Source: Flectonema sp. DT1601
Lineage: Eukaryota > Euglenozoa > Diplonemea > Diplonemida > Diplonemidae
Reading direction: 5' to 3'
Assembly: GCA_964019425.1 (NCBI GenBank)
Contig: OZ025864.1
Location: 311,001 to 375,000, forward strand
DNA: 64,000 bases
The position numbers and the translations under genes were made by a program. The number at the start of each line of letters is the position of its first letter. Positions within the stretch are counted from its first letter, which is position 1. Below, piece after piece: positions 49,632 to 60,739 of the stretch. The notes below the pieces were generated by a model. It searched no databases and had not been told where the DNA came from. It saw only the letters and a program-made list of their open reading frames with translations.

Positions 49632-52256
49632 AATTTGTTTTTTTATTTTTTTTTATTTTTATTCGTTTGTCCTTGTTGGGGGCTGCTTTCCCTGTTTTTG
49701 TGCTTCGTTTTTAGAAAGCAATTTTTTCTTCTTGATTTTTGTATCTGAAAGTAGCAGCCTTGTATTTTTTTTTTTTTTTTTTTGATGTTCTTTGTTCGAG
49801 ACAGTATGGGGTCTTTATCCAGCTCTCACAGAGAATCCAAATTTCTTTTTTTTTTTTAAAATTGCAAATGAGATATTTCGTTTTTTTTTTTATTCTTTTT
49901 TAGACTCGTAGGAAAAAGGGGGATATAAACAAAGAGATGTGAAAACAATGTTACTGTTGGTCACTGTCTAACCCAAAAAAAGGTGATGTTTTTGTTTGTT
50001 GTTTTCTATTTTTTGTTGTTTACAGTCTCTAGTTAGTTAAATTGCGAGATTTCGACTTTTTAAATGCGATTTTTCAGTAAAATCGTTCCTTCTTTTTTTA
50101 TAATTGAACTTCGCTATCTGTTCTAATGTCCAACATCCATTTGCTTTTTTTTTTTTTTTTTCTAGTTTTTTTTTTTTTTTTTTTTTACCGTTTGTTTGTT
50201 GTGGTATTTCTTTCTTTCCTCTGCATCTGAGAATCTGAGACAGGAAAAGGTGTTTTCTTTCATCTTTTCGAATCTTTTCACTGATCGTTTCCCTAAATAT
50301 TTAATAATTTTTTTTTCTTTCTTTCCCGACTTGTCCTTTGGCGGTGTTCTAGATTGGGTTACTCCATTCAGACAACAATGCATTGCATCTTGCTTATTAT
50401 ATTATTTTTTTTGAGAATTAGTATTTCCTTGTTTAGAGCAGGGTGTGAGTATTCCGCAAACCTTCCTCCCCCCCGTTTTTTTTAAACATTACCCTTTTTT
50501 TTTTTTTAAAGTTAACTTTTTATTTGATACAATTACAATATATTTTAAATCATTATTAAGTATTCAAAACAGTTATAATATATATTTTTTTTCTTTTTTT
50601 TTTAGTTCGATAGGTTTAATAAGCAAGGGTGAGGTGGAAAAAGCTGGAGAATAGTATTTACTTTTGCTAAGTAACTAGTATTCATTAATCTTTCAACATT
50701 AAAACATTGCTAGCCCCTATCCTGACGAGCTCCGATGGATTTTTATCTTAGAACGATAGCAACTTCAACATAGAATGAAGTCCCTTAAAAAGGGACGAGT
50801 AGAAGAAGATTAAGGCTCCTGAAAACTACATATTCTATCACCCTTTTGATGTTAGGAAACTGTGAAAATGAATACTTTTTTCTTTTTACTAATCTCTGCT
50901 TTTCTTATTCTCACTTTTCTGTTCTAAAACTAATGAATACTAACTTGTATTTATTAATATTTCAGTCGAAGTTGGTAAAACAATCCATTGCTGAGTCTTC
51001 GGATATGGGTACTCTGTTGCTGTGAATTAGAACATTTCCACCGAGCTCAACCCGATAGTACGTGGTTCCCCCGTTGACATATCTTTAACTACACTCCAGT
51101 CCTGCAAACTGGAGTGCTTCAGTCTAAATAATTGATTGACTTACTTCTACACCATACTGATGATGAGAGAATAGAGGTAAAGAGGCATATGGATTACTCT
51201 CGAAAACCTAATAGTTACTTTAAAAGGCTAAGTTAAGCATCACCATAGATCACTGTATCCTTAACAGATGTTAACGCGATACAAAACAGTTTTATTTTAT
51301 AAATTCAAACATTCAATCCCCCGTTGACGCATGTTTAAGCGCTTCACACTATCATATGTAGTTTGCTCGGTGTGTCAAGATGCTAGTCATGAAATCGTTT
51401 TTTTTTTCTTTCAATCCGTGTGTTTTTTTTTTTTAAACATTTCTTTTTATGTGATTTTTTAAGTTTTTTTTGTTGTTCGTGTTTATTCTGTTGGGGGGGG
51501 CAAAAAAAAAAAAAAAAAAAAAAAATGAAAATAGTAATTCTTGTTCTTTCATCAAATCGTTTGGTAAAAAAACTTAGCAAAAAAAAAAAGCTGAAATATC
51601 ACTTTTTATTAGTTTGCTAATTCCGCCAACCGTTTACTGGGTCTTCGTAAATTGGTTCCTGTCGCTGTGAGTTACCTCCCAAGAGAGCATTCAACGTAGG
51701 ACAGGCCTGAAACCGCGGTATCCCCTGAAAAAAAAAAAAAAAAAAAAAAACCATTGCCCCGTTATTTATTTGACGTCCTTGCGATTTGTTACTTCCCTCG
51801 CTAGCATAACTAATACATTAAAGGTCATCCTTTTTTTTTTCTTTTTTATATGATTAGTGAAGATTTGTTTTAAAAAAAAAAAAAAAAAGGGGGAACAAAA
51901 AAAAAAAAAAACTGATCTTAACAGCGTTGTTAGTCTTGTCCTTTTTTGAGATCAGAAGCTTTGTAGCAGAGCAGTAAAAAAAAAAAAAACAAAAACGAAA
52001 AAACGAAAATTCTACAACTTCTACACTTCTTCTTCTTTTTTTTTCTTTTTTAAAAATGTTTTTCTCCTCTCAAATCAAAGTACTTCTCTTAAACAGATTG
52101 GCGTACAAAAAAAAATGATTTTTTTTCTTTTTTTTTTTGTATAAGACTCAGAAAAAAAACAATTTCTTTTGTTTTTAAGGCAAAAATAAGCAAAAATAAT
52201 TAATTCTTAAAAAAAAAAAAGGTACCGCACCCTGGGTAATTATACTTAAAAAAAAA
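49632..52256. other. 2.6-kb gene-free spacer with degenerate repeats
   Basis: Up to 50600 it is mostly T tracts. 50600-51030 is related to 63130-63545 with the blocks in a different order. A perfect 8-bp hairpin CACTCCAG/CTGGAGTG lies at 51092-51116. 51640-51725 shares CTGTGAGTTACC with 63.26 kb and AGGACAGGCCTGA with 56.57 kb. An AAACAG acceptor near 52097 may serve the adenylate cyclase. No gene seen. Confidence 0.6.
50605..51030 (+). repeat. Dispersed repeat, permuted copy 1
   Basis: Block a is GTTTAATAAGC...AGCTGGAGA. Block c is GATAGCAACTTCAACATAGA through TTCTGTTCTAAAACTAATG. Block b is TTTCAGTCGA...CGGATATGG...GCTGTGA. At 63.1 kb the order is a, b, c, so the ancestral unit was probably tandem. 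No terminal repeats or coding capacity. Confidence 0.65.
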
Positions 52257-55200
52257 ATGGAAATTTCAAGCTGCCAGGATGCCAACCTTGAGGAGACGCC
52301 GTCTTGTGGATTTCAACCGGTTCTGATTTTTATAACAACAGGAATGATAGTAGCAATGGGAGCGACCTGTATTGGTGCCTCAGTTTCTTCATGTGATTCA
52401 GCAATGGCTGACAGACATGATGCATCAACTGCTGCTATCGATGGAGCGTTTGATGTTGGGAATGAAAATTCATATCATTTGGCAAGTCAGTTAGTCAATT
52501 CGACGATGTCTGCTGTGCTTGAGAAAATGGAATCGGGTTTTAGCAGCGCAGGGTTAACTTTCTTACAACTAAACGACATCTTCAGGATTCTCACTCCGAA
52601 GTCTGATGGCACTTACAACATCGAGGAAGTTAATAATCTACTGATTAGTCATTTAGCTGCCATTCCTCGTCTTCATGAGATCACTGCACTCACAGAAGCA
52701 GCTCTAATTCAGTCAGGGCCTTATCCGTTCTCAGTCTATGTCACGTTTCTTGATCTTGTTAGAGGAGGGTTTACAGCACTTATTGGTAATTCAACTATCC
52801 TTTTATACGGTGAAGCGAAGTTGAGTGGTGAGTTTATTCGTGGACCTTGTGAAATGAGGGATGGTCCTATTCCGTATGCCAACAACACTGGATTTGTACA
52901 AAAACCGTATGGAGAGTGTGAGTACACACAAATATCTAAAGAGGATATGATGAAAGGTGCTGGTAATCTTGCAGCCATTCCAGTTGGTCTTGAATTTTGG
53001 GGATCACTTCGAAGCATTGCTGGAATCGTTTCGTTACCGATGAGATTCGCATTGGCTGAGGGATTGGTTATTGATTTAGGAATGAGGACATCAACGTTGA
53101 CAAAGTTTTTTGAGAAAGATGTGCAGTCGATGCTTCCTGAAGGAGGGAAGTCTTATTGCATTCAATCAGATTTATTTAACAATATTGGAATTACTGTTGC
53201 TGTATCAAATGGGTCATTCTTAGCAGAAGTTAACGGTTTAAAGACCACAGCTAACATAACAAGTGAAGACATTAGTGATGATGATATACGAGAATCTGCA
53301 AGATGGATTTTTACTCAAGGCTGGGCAAACGTTTCTGATACCAACATGCGTGAAGTAGAAATCAACGGTAACCTTCAATGGGTTAAGGTGTCTTCATATC
53401 GTAGAGCAACTCTTCATCTTTTCCTTGTCATTGTGGTTCCCAGAGAATCAGTTCTTGGATCGTTAGAACGAGCTGTTATAAAAACAAAAACCATAATAGC
53501 AGACAAAGAGCATGTCACTAACCAAGACCTTAAAAAATCCAGAACAAATGTTGTTGTTGCCACCATTCTGTTTGGATTATTATTAATTGCGGCATCGGTT
53601 ATAATATCAAGACTGATCGTTGGTCCTTTGAGGAGTCTCGAGACAAAAATGGCTGAAGTAGCTAAGATGAACCTTGAAGCTTCAGTTCACGAGAAATTTT
53701 CAATCTTAACTGAGGTAAAACGAATGGAAATGAGTTTTTTAACCATGGTAACTCGACTACGGGAATATCGTTCATACATGCCTGAAGGTTGTCTCGTTGA
53801 TCAGGATGAACTTATCGACGATGAAGCAGCTGGAGTTGAAGCTCCTCAAGGAAAAGTTGCCGTCGTCTTCACTGACATCCAGGGATCGACAGCTCTTTGG
53901 GAATCATGTCCAACTACAATGGGAAAAGCATTAAAAATTCACAATGAGATTATGAGGAAAAACATATGTGAAAACGACGGCTACGAAGTTAAAACCATCG
54001 GCGATGCTTTCATGGTAGTATTTGAATCACCTGTGAAGGCTGTTAACTTCTGTCTTGGAACACAAAAGGATTTAGTAGCAGCTGAATGGCCTTCTGAAGT
54101 ACTCCAAGTTCCATCATGTAAACCAACGAAGAATGGTGATAATCATCTTTGGAATGGATTCAGAGTCAGAATGGGTATCAACTACGGAGACACTGAATCA
54201 GAACTCAACCCTGTCGCCTCACGCCATGACTATTTCGGATCAACAGTAAACACTGCCGCGAGAACTGAAGCTGCCGGGATCGGTGGAACGGTCGGAATTA
54301 CACAAAGCACAAAGGACAGTATTGACATGGCTTCGTGTGGAGACCCATTCTTAATCCCACAAGGCGCCTTTGACTTAAAAGGTGTAAAGGGAATGACTGA
54401 ATTATTTATGCTAGTACCAGCCAGCTTAGCAGGGAGAAGTACCTTATCATTTAGAGGTGTCAAGGAAGTAGTAAAACACTCTAGCATACTATCTATTGGT
54501 GCCGCAAGACTAAAGGCTGGTCACTCAGTTTCAATGACACAACACCACATGAGGTCAACTATTGCGACGGTTGCGACGGTTCGGATAAATATTTCTGGGA
54601 TGTCATCTCGTGATGTTACGTACTACTCTCACTCAACAGTACAGGCTGTTGATGAAGCTATTGAGAGAACAGGAGGTTTAATGATGTATGTCTGTGGTAG
54701 TACTACAGTACTGTCATGGAATTCAGGAAAACCTTGTTCACAACATGCGACATCTGCCAGTCGATTTGTCAGTTTATTCAATCGTGAAGCAGACGTGAAG
54801 TGCCTTCAAGGTAACCTGCTATCAATAGGAATCTGTACTGGTGGTATTCTTGAGGGACATGTTGGTACTGACAGACGTAAGTTCACCACCATCATTGGAT
54901 GGCCTGTAATGCTGTCAGACTATGCAGCAGATGCTGGACTGATTGCGACTCAGGCTCTAGCGTTAGTAGTGGAAGCAGACTTTCCTGGTCTTGCATGTGA
55001 TCCAGGCCACAGAACTCAAGTTAGACGAATCGCTCAGTGGACTACTTCAGGTAAACCACCAGTTGTGAACGTTTATGAACTTAGAAGTAATTCTAACGAA
55101 GACAAGTGGGGATTCTCTGAACTCGAAGAACTAGACAACTCCAACACTGACACCAACAGTTGGGATGTTGGTAAGAACGCTATGAATGAACTTATTGAGA

Positions 55201-55400
55201 ATAGGAATCCACAACTACTTCAACGACTGCTTTCTGAATATCCGAATCAGACAGTATATCAATACGCTCTGCAATGCTTTTCAAACACAAAGTCTGTCCC
55301 GTCAAAACCTGCTGTTGGTGCCGTATGTGTTCTTAGTTTTTCTTTGAAGGGAAAACTTTATAAAAAAAAAAAAAAAACAGATGAAAGGTCGACACACTGA
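52257..55400 (+). CDS. Receptor-type adenylate cyclase with HAMP and two cyclase domains
   Basis: The 1047-residue product has TM1 (about 22-46), a long extracellular sensor region (about 47-425, cache-like by layout), TM2 (about 430-452) and a HAMP-like linker (about 452-510). A class III cyclase domain (about 531-720) has both metal-binding Asp residues (FTDIQGST and TIGDAFMV), the adenine-selecting Lys (EVKTIGD) and Asp (RHDYFG) and the transition-state motif VNTAARTE, so it should make cAMP. A second, degenerate cyclase-like domain (about 766-930) lacks these motifs and may be regulatory. The last residues (LYKKKKKTDERSTH) come from a 15-base A run. African trypanosome receptor cyclases have one TM and one cyclase domain, so this layout is different. 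The ATG follows a short A run. Confidence 0.9.
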   Translation: MEISSCQDANLEETPSCGFQPVLIFITTGMIVAMGATCIGASVSSCDSAMADRHDASTAAIDGAFDVGNENSYHLASQLVNSTMSAVLEKMESGFSSAGLTFLQLNDIFRILTPKSDGTYNIEEVNNLLISHLAAIPRLHEITALTEAALIQSGPYPFSVYVTFLDLVRGGFTALIGNSTILLYGEAKLSGEFIRGPCEMRDGPIPYANNTGFVQKPYGECEYTQISKEDMMKGAGNLAAIPVGLEFWGSLRSIAGIVSLPMRFALAEGLVIDLGMRTSTLTKFFEKDVQSMLPEGGKSYCIQSDLFNNIGITVAVSNGSFLAEVNGLKTTANITSEDISDDDIRESARWIFTQGWANVSDTNMREVEINGNLQWVKVSSYRRATLHLFLVIVVPRESVLGSLERAVIKTKTIIADKEHVTNQDLKKSRTNVVVATILFGLLLIAASVIISRLIVGPLRSLETKMAEVAKMNLEASVHEKFSILTEVKRMEMSFLTMVTRLREYRSYMPEGCLVDQDELIDDEAAGVEAPQGKVAVVFTDIQGSTALWESCPTTMGKALKIHNEIMRKNICENDGYEVKTIGDAFMVVFESPVKAVNFCLGTQKDLVAAEWPSEVLQVPSCKPTKNGDNHLWNGFRVRMGINYGDTESELNPVASRHDYFGSTVNTAARTEAAGIGGTVGITQSTKDSIDMASCGDPFLIPQGAFDLKGVKGMTELFMLVPASLAGRSTLSFRGVKEVVKHSSILSIGAARLKAGHSVSMTQHHMRSTIATVATVRINISGMSSRDVTYYSHSTVQAVDEAIERTGGLMMYVCGSTTVLSWNSGKPCSQHATSASRFVSLFNREADVKCLQGNLLSIGICTGGILEGHVGTDRRKFTTIIGWPVMLSDYAADAGLIATQALALVVEADFPGLACDPGHRTQVRRIAQWTTSGKPPVVNVYELRSNSNEDKWGFSELEELDNSNTDTNSWDVGKNAMNELIENRNPQLLQRLLSEYPNQTVYQYALQCFSNTKSVPSKPAVGAVCVLSFSLKGKLYKKKKKTDERSTH

Positions 55401-56185
55401 TGGCAGTCTAAGTGTCCATTCAGTTGGAAGTTAGTCGTGAATGAATTATCTGACTACTAACTGAGTTGTGTGGTGTAAACGGTAGTAAGGTTCTACTGTA
55501 TCTGTGACCCTCATTTCATCAATTTATTTTTCTTCCTCTCTTTTCTCTCTCTCTTCTCTCCCTCTCTCTTATTCTTTGTCCCTCACCTTTTTATTCTACT
55601 TGTTGTTCAATGTTTCTGCTACTTAGTAGGACACTATTGATGATCGGTAAAATCGTTTTTCTTCCGAAAAATATTTAGAAAAAGAAAATAAAATAAGCTG
55701 TGTGGACTCGATTACCCACTTACACATTTTTTACTTTTTTTTTTAAAACTTTTTTTTCTTTTTTTTTTTTTGAAGGAGTTTCTTGTTTGCAGACCATGGT
55801 CTTCGGATTCTCTTCTTAAACAAAAAAAAAAGCCTAATTGTGTCTTTCACATATTTTTTTTTCTTTGTACCGACGTATGAGCTATTCATATTGAAAGCCA
55901 GCCGATATTTATGGTTACCCGATACGACTGATTTTGTCTGCGTTTTAACAATATAGAAAGGTTAGCCTGAATTGCTTCTTTTTTTTTTTCCCCTCTCTTA
56001 TTAAGTTTTAAATTTTAAATTTGAACATTCGTTTCCACGAGTGAATTCATTCTCCTCACTCTTAATAAGTTGTAACGAGCTGCATAAGATACTAGCGCTG
56101 TCGCACTGTTAAGGAGCGAGCAAAAAAAAAATCTAATTTTTTTTCGAAAAGGGGGAAAAAAAATAACAATAGTTTTTTCCCTGTT

Positions 56186-56221
<36 letters not shown>

Positions 56222-56857
56222 TGCTTACTCAATATACTGGAGCAGTTAAACTGACATTTGTTTCTCGTTTTCTTACAGATTTAGTATAGCTATTTATCAT
56301 GTCGTACCTCTTTTTTAAAGCCTTAAGTTAACCCCCTTGCGATATAGATTACTAAGGTGGAAAGCTGACAATAGGCATACTGTGTTCATTATGCCCCGTC
56401 AGCCGAAGCTATAATAGAACAATCCTAATAAGATTGGGTCAAATTACGTTGCTGTTGCCTCGTAGCTCTAGAGAGTTAACCCGATGCTCTTTAGTTTGCT
56501 GTATCAGCGATGCACAGTATGTAATGTATTGGACTTCCTTTTCTGTCTATTTAACTGATGAGTAGGACAGGCCTGACACCGCAGTGTCCCCCTTGCTTTC
56601 TTCGCTGAAGAGGGCTGGGGTAAGGGGAATGGTCCGAAGAAAGATTGTTTTTAATCTTAACTTGTTTGTTGTCCTACGAAATTTTGCCTTTTTTTTTTTT
56701 TTTTTTTTGATTGACTGATAATTATTAATACTAACTTAGGACCATTTGATTGAATTTTTCGGCCCTCCCCCCTTCTTTTGACTGATAACCATTAATACTA
56801 ACGAGCCATTAAATGCAATGCATGTAATTATTTCATGAAGAAGAAGGGTAAGCGGAA

Positions 56858-56889
<32 letters not shown>

Positions 56890-58096
56890 CTCTCTTTATC
56901 TGATCATCTTAAGTCACTATTGTATCACAACTAACGTTTATTTTGGTTAACTCTGATGCAATAGGGATATTTAAAAATTTTTTTTTTCCCCTCTTAAATA
57001 TGCTCTTAATAAATATTTAAATTCCTTTTGATCATTTCCCCTCTTGGTATTATCAAATTACCCCTCTTGGTATTATTTATTTATTTGCAATCATTTACTA
57101 CGCTGCCGCTGACAGTCAAGATTGTCGGAGAAATTGTTGTTCCTTTTTGAGCTTAAGAATGCAGTATCAAACTACCCCTTCTTTTTTAGTTTTCAACCTG
57201 TTAAGTGTCTGCAAGAGGGATAATTGATCCTTCCAGTCAAAACACGTCAAAACATCTCCGTTGATTGGGTTCACAGACCCTTCAACCTAAACCCATGAAA
57301 GAGCCACACCATTATCTACATGTGTCCTCGGAGCCAATCCTTTTCCCGAAGTTGTGGATTACTTTCCTTACCTACACTGTTCTGTCGGCCAGAGGCCTCT
57401 ACTGGTGAGGGTCATCAACTACCTGTCAAACTGATACTAATCAAAAAAAAAACTGGAAATGAAGTTCCCTAAAAACTTACTGATGGTCTCCTAAAACTAA
57501 AACAGGACAATTGTGTTTTCTTTTTATAACCTTTCTTTTATTTTTTTTTTTTTTTTTTTTAATGCACCATCTTATAATAAAAACTCATCATATTTTTAAC
57601 TGATCCTTTTTTTATTATAGGGTGACTTGTGGTTAATAGTAAGATAAATAACAATGATGACATCTGGTCCCTTTGCTGAGAAGGGTCTAGAAACCTTTTT
57701 TTTAATTTTCTTGCCTCGAAGTCACAATTCGAATCATTTGATTGATATAATTATTAAAATCAACTGATACCCTTGACGATTCATAGACTGGTCAAATGTC
57801 CGACAGCCCTGCTGAATGGTCAAAGGTATCTAAGGACCATCTGAATAATTTTTTTCTTCTCCCTCTTTTTTTTTTTATATTTACAATGCGCCTTTCTATA
57901 TACTAATTTCGGTTTTAACACATACACGGATGTGGAAAAAAAAAAAAAAAAAAAAAGGGAAGATCAAACCTTCTGGTTCATTCTGTGCCTGCCTTTGGAT
58001 TTTTGTTTTTAGTAAAACCCACAAAAAAAAAAAAATTGAATTTAAAAATTAAGTGAAAACTATTGTAGTTTTTCTATCTTACATTCCATCCAGACA
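55401..58096. other. 2.7-kb gene-free spacer
   Basis: T runs up to 32 bases (about 56189-56220) alternate with unique-looking patches. Repeat fragments include AGGACAGGCCTGACACCG (about 56567), TGACTGATAANNATTAATACTAAC twice (56704, 56780) and AACTTACTGATGGTCTCCTAAAA near 57475, related to 63.37 kb. A 270-base stretch at 57190-57460 lacks homopolymers but has no long open frame. A CATCCAG acceptor abuts the next ATG. Confidence 0.55.
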
Positions 58097-59473
58097 ATGC
58101 CGTCGCAAATAACATGGATGTCTTTGGTAGTGTTCGTGGACATTGTTGGGATAGCGTTAGTCGCACCCCTGCTACCTATGATTGCGAAGGATATTGGTCT
58201 TAGCCACACCATGTTTGGAATTATTGGATCATTTTATGGAGTGGCTCAGATTTTTAGTGGACCTGTCATGGGTGGAATTAGTGATGTGAGTGGAAGAAAA
58301 GTTGTGTTTTTGATTTCGTTGGCTGGAGCTGCCTTGGCATACCTCGGGCTTGCAGCAGCTACTGTGTATCAATCCATGGTGTTAATGGCTTGCTCAAGAA
58401 TAACTGTCGGGTTAGTCAAACAAACCATGACCATAGCAACGGCTTTTATAACGGACGAGACTACACCAACTGAGAGAACAAGAGCACTCGCAACCCTCTT
58501 CTCCGTAATGAATATCGGATTCATTATTGGAGCAGCCGTAGGTGGGATTCTCTCAAGCAAAATTGGACTCGTTGCCCCTGTTGGATTGTCTATGGCAATG
58601 TATATTATCGCTTTTGTTATTTGTTTGTTTAAAATTGATGACAAAGGTGGTTCTCTGGGTACCAAACAAGTTTGTCCAACACTCGCAGCGAAGGGAATAG
58701 CGTTCAGTGAATATTCTAATAAAGAAGCTCCGCATGCATTGCCTGAGGCAGAACGAAAAAATGATAAGCGGGCTATTCTTTCACAGGTGTGGGAGGAATT
58801 CTTAGGAGTTGGTGAAGACATGTGGAAGAACGAACTCGTCAGAAAAATCGGAATTTCATCATTCTTGAGCACCTTATCACTGGTGACGGTTCAGACATCC
58901 TTCACGATGGTTATGCAAAAAAAATTTGATTTAACCGGAAAGGAGAACGGATACCTAATTGGATACACCTCTACAGTTAATACCATGGTCTTGATGCTTT
59001 TATCTGAGAGGCTGGAGAGAAAATTACAATCGATGAGATTAGGACATGGATTTGTGTTCCCAGCCACTGCTGTTCTCTCTGGTCTCAGTTTGCTACTTCA
59101 AGCTCGCAGTAAATCACTTTCATTTGTGATGATGTTGATGGTCGTCGGATCGATTGGAGAATCTTTGTTTAAGGTTTATATAAGTTCGTTGTTTACGAAA
59201 TTGTATAAAGCTGAAATCGGTGCTGCTCAAGGCATTCTTGGAAATATTGAAGCTCTTTGTCGAATCATTGCTCCGTTCCTTTCGGGTATCCTCCTCGACT
59301 TCGGAGGTATTTCTATGCCATGGACGTTCGCAGGTTGTCTTCACATTATTCTATTCACGTATACGATAACATCATTTTCTCCTACATTGGATGAAGAAGA
59401 CGTCAGACTGTTAGAAAAAGAGAATGAGATGAAGGAAAAACAAGAACGTGAAAAAGAAACAAAACAAGACTAA
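58097..59473 (+). CDS. Major facilitator superfamily transporter
   Basis: The 458-residue polytopic protein has about 12 hydrophobic segments in two halves. They are separated by a hydrophilic loop at about 178-245, and a charged tail follows (EEDVRLLEKENEMKEKQERE). TM1 has the DxxG-A-x-P pattern (VDIVGIALVAPLLPMI). The loop between TM2 and TM3 carries motif A (GGISDVSGRKVV), and TM5 has GAAVGGILSSKIG like the antiporter motif C region. These features point to the DHA1/TCR-type drug:H+ antiporter branch, but the substrate cannot be told. The ATG lies three bases after a CCATCCAG acceptor, an extremely short leader; the next in-frame ATG would cut TM1. Confidence 0.85.
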   Translation: MPSQITWMSLVVFVDIVGIALVAPLLPMIAKDIGLSHTMFGIIGSFYGVAQIFSGPVMGGISDVSGRKVVFLISLAGAALAYLGLAAATVYQSMVLMACSRITVGLVKQTMTIATAFITDETTPTERTRALATLFSVMNIGFIIGAAVGGILSSKIGLVAPVGLSMAMYIIAFVICLFKIDDKGGSLGTKQVCPTLAAKGIAFSEYSNKEAPHALPEAERKNDKRAILSQVWEEFLGVGEDMWKNELVRKIGISSFLSTLSLVTVQTSFTMVMQKKFDLTGKENGYLIGYTSTVNTMVLMLLSERLERKLQSMRLGHGFVFPATAVLSGLSLLLQARSKSLSFVMMLMVVGSIGESLFKVYISSLFTKLYKAEIGAAQGILGNIEALCRIIAPFLSGILLDFGGISMPWTFAGCLHIILFTYTITSFSPTLDEEDVRLLEKENEMKEKQEREKETKQD

Positions 59474-59601
59474 TACTGTGCTACCGCGAGCAAGGACTAT
59501 TTTCAATGAATGTAGCGCTACTAACAACACGTATCAGTGTTACACTCGCATCAGAGATGTTGTTGCCTTATGATTATTTCATTTGTTTTATTTTTTAAAC
59601 A

Positions 59602-59632
<31 letters not shown>

Positions 59633-59757
59633 AAAAAAATAGCAACACACACACCACTCTCCATTTTGTAGGAAGAATGATAGCTCTTGGCTTGACAAGT
59701 CTCTGCTGTGTAAACCAACCTGGTTTTATAAAGTTAAATAAAAAGCCTAATAGTAGC

Positions 59758-59796
<39 letters not shown>

Positions 59797-60739
59797 ACCG
59801 ACGAAGTCGGAGAAGAAACTATTCAGATTAAGAGCCGTTTATTTATTATGTCATGTTATCTATTTCCCTGTGCGCCAGTAAAAACTAGCTGCGATCAACA
59901 AAATATAAGGCTTATCTGAATGGTTTTTTTTTTTTTTTTTTTTTGTAATCCATTACTCACCACAAAGTACCTGATCTCAGTGCAAAGTATCTAATTTGTC
60001 GAGGGAGGAAAAAAAAATAAAAAAAATAAAATAAAATAAGAGGAGACAATTTTCTTTACCATAATTAATAAGTATTTATTTGTTTCTTTTTTTTTTTTTT
60101 TTTTTTTTTCGTTTTTATTGCCGTTGTCGGGATGAGGAATCCAACTCGTTGACAACGAGTTGTACTTATCTACTTATTGATTACAAGAAAGTCGCTCACG
60201 ATATTATATTCTGATTTGAAGATAATAATTTGATTCAGGTGGTGGGTGTTGACTATTTTGGTTTTTACATTTTATATTTTTTTTACAGAAAAAAACATGA
60301 TCCACAACTGCGAAAAAGCAAAAAACGTTTGTGTGTGTTCGTAAAGGGTTTTCTGATTTCTGACCAACAGCGCCAAGCCCCACTGCCTTGTTGTTCCGAG
60401 GGTTTGAGCTTTATGGCCAGTTCCTACGGTTCGTCCCCTACCCACTATGTAAGTGATTCTTTAACTCCATATTACCTCACCCTTCAGGAATTACCGAACA
60501 AGATTGCCGTTGTCGGGATGAGGAATCCAACTCGTTGACAACGAGTTGTACTTATCTACTTATTGATTACAAGAAAGTCGCTCACGATATTATAATCTGA
60601 TTTGAAGATAATAATTTGATTCAGGTGGTGGGTGTTGACATTAAGAATTCCAAGTGATAAAATTAGTTCCTTCTTTTTTTTATCATACTTTACTCACCAT
60701 CTCTGTAGGACGTGTATCTTCCGTTTTTTTATTAAAAAT
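59474..60739. other. Spacer with long T runs and a duplicated 137-bp block
   Basis: A T run of about 34 bases lies near 59760-59793. Two 137-bp direct repeats flank a 249-bp segment (listed separately). The frame open from 60230 is not gene-like and starts outside an ATG context. Acceptor ATCTCTGTAG near 60709 serves the next gene. Confidence 0.6.
60117..60639 (+). repeat. Pair of 137-bp direct repeats
   Basis: 60117-60253 and 60503-60639 are almost identical. Each starts ATTGCCGTTGTCGGG, contains the perfect hairpin AACTCGTT-GAC-AACGAGTT and ends GGTGGTGGGTGTTGAC. The 249 bases between include the 34-bp sequence shared with 46491-46524 (here 60413-60446). The layout resembles an insertion or duplication with flanking repeats, but there is no coding content. 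Confidence 0.8.

Noticed and set aside
57654-57679. ATGATGA followed by CTGA, resembling snoRNA C and D boxes (another loose case near 7432)
   Set aside because: No terminal stem and no convincing second box pair; short motifs expected by chance in 64 kb.
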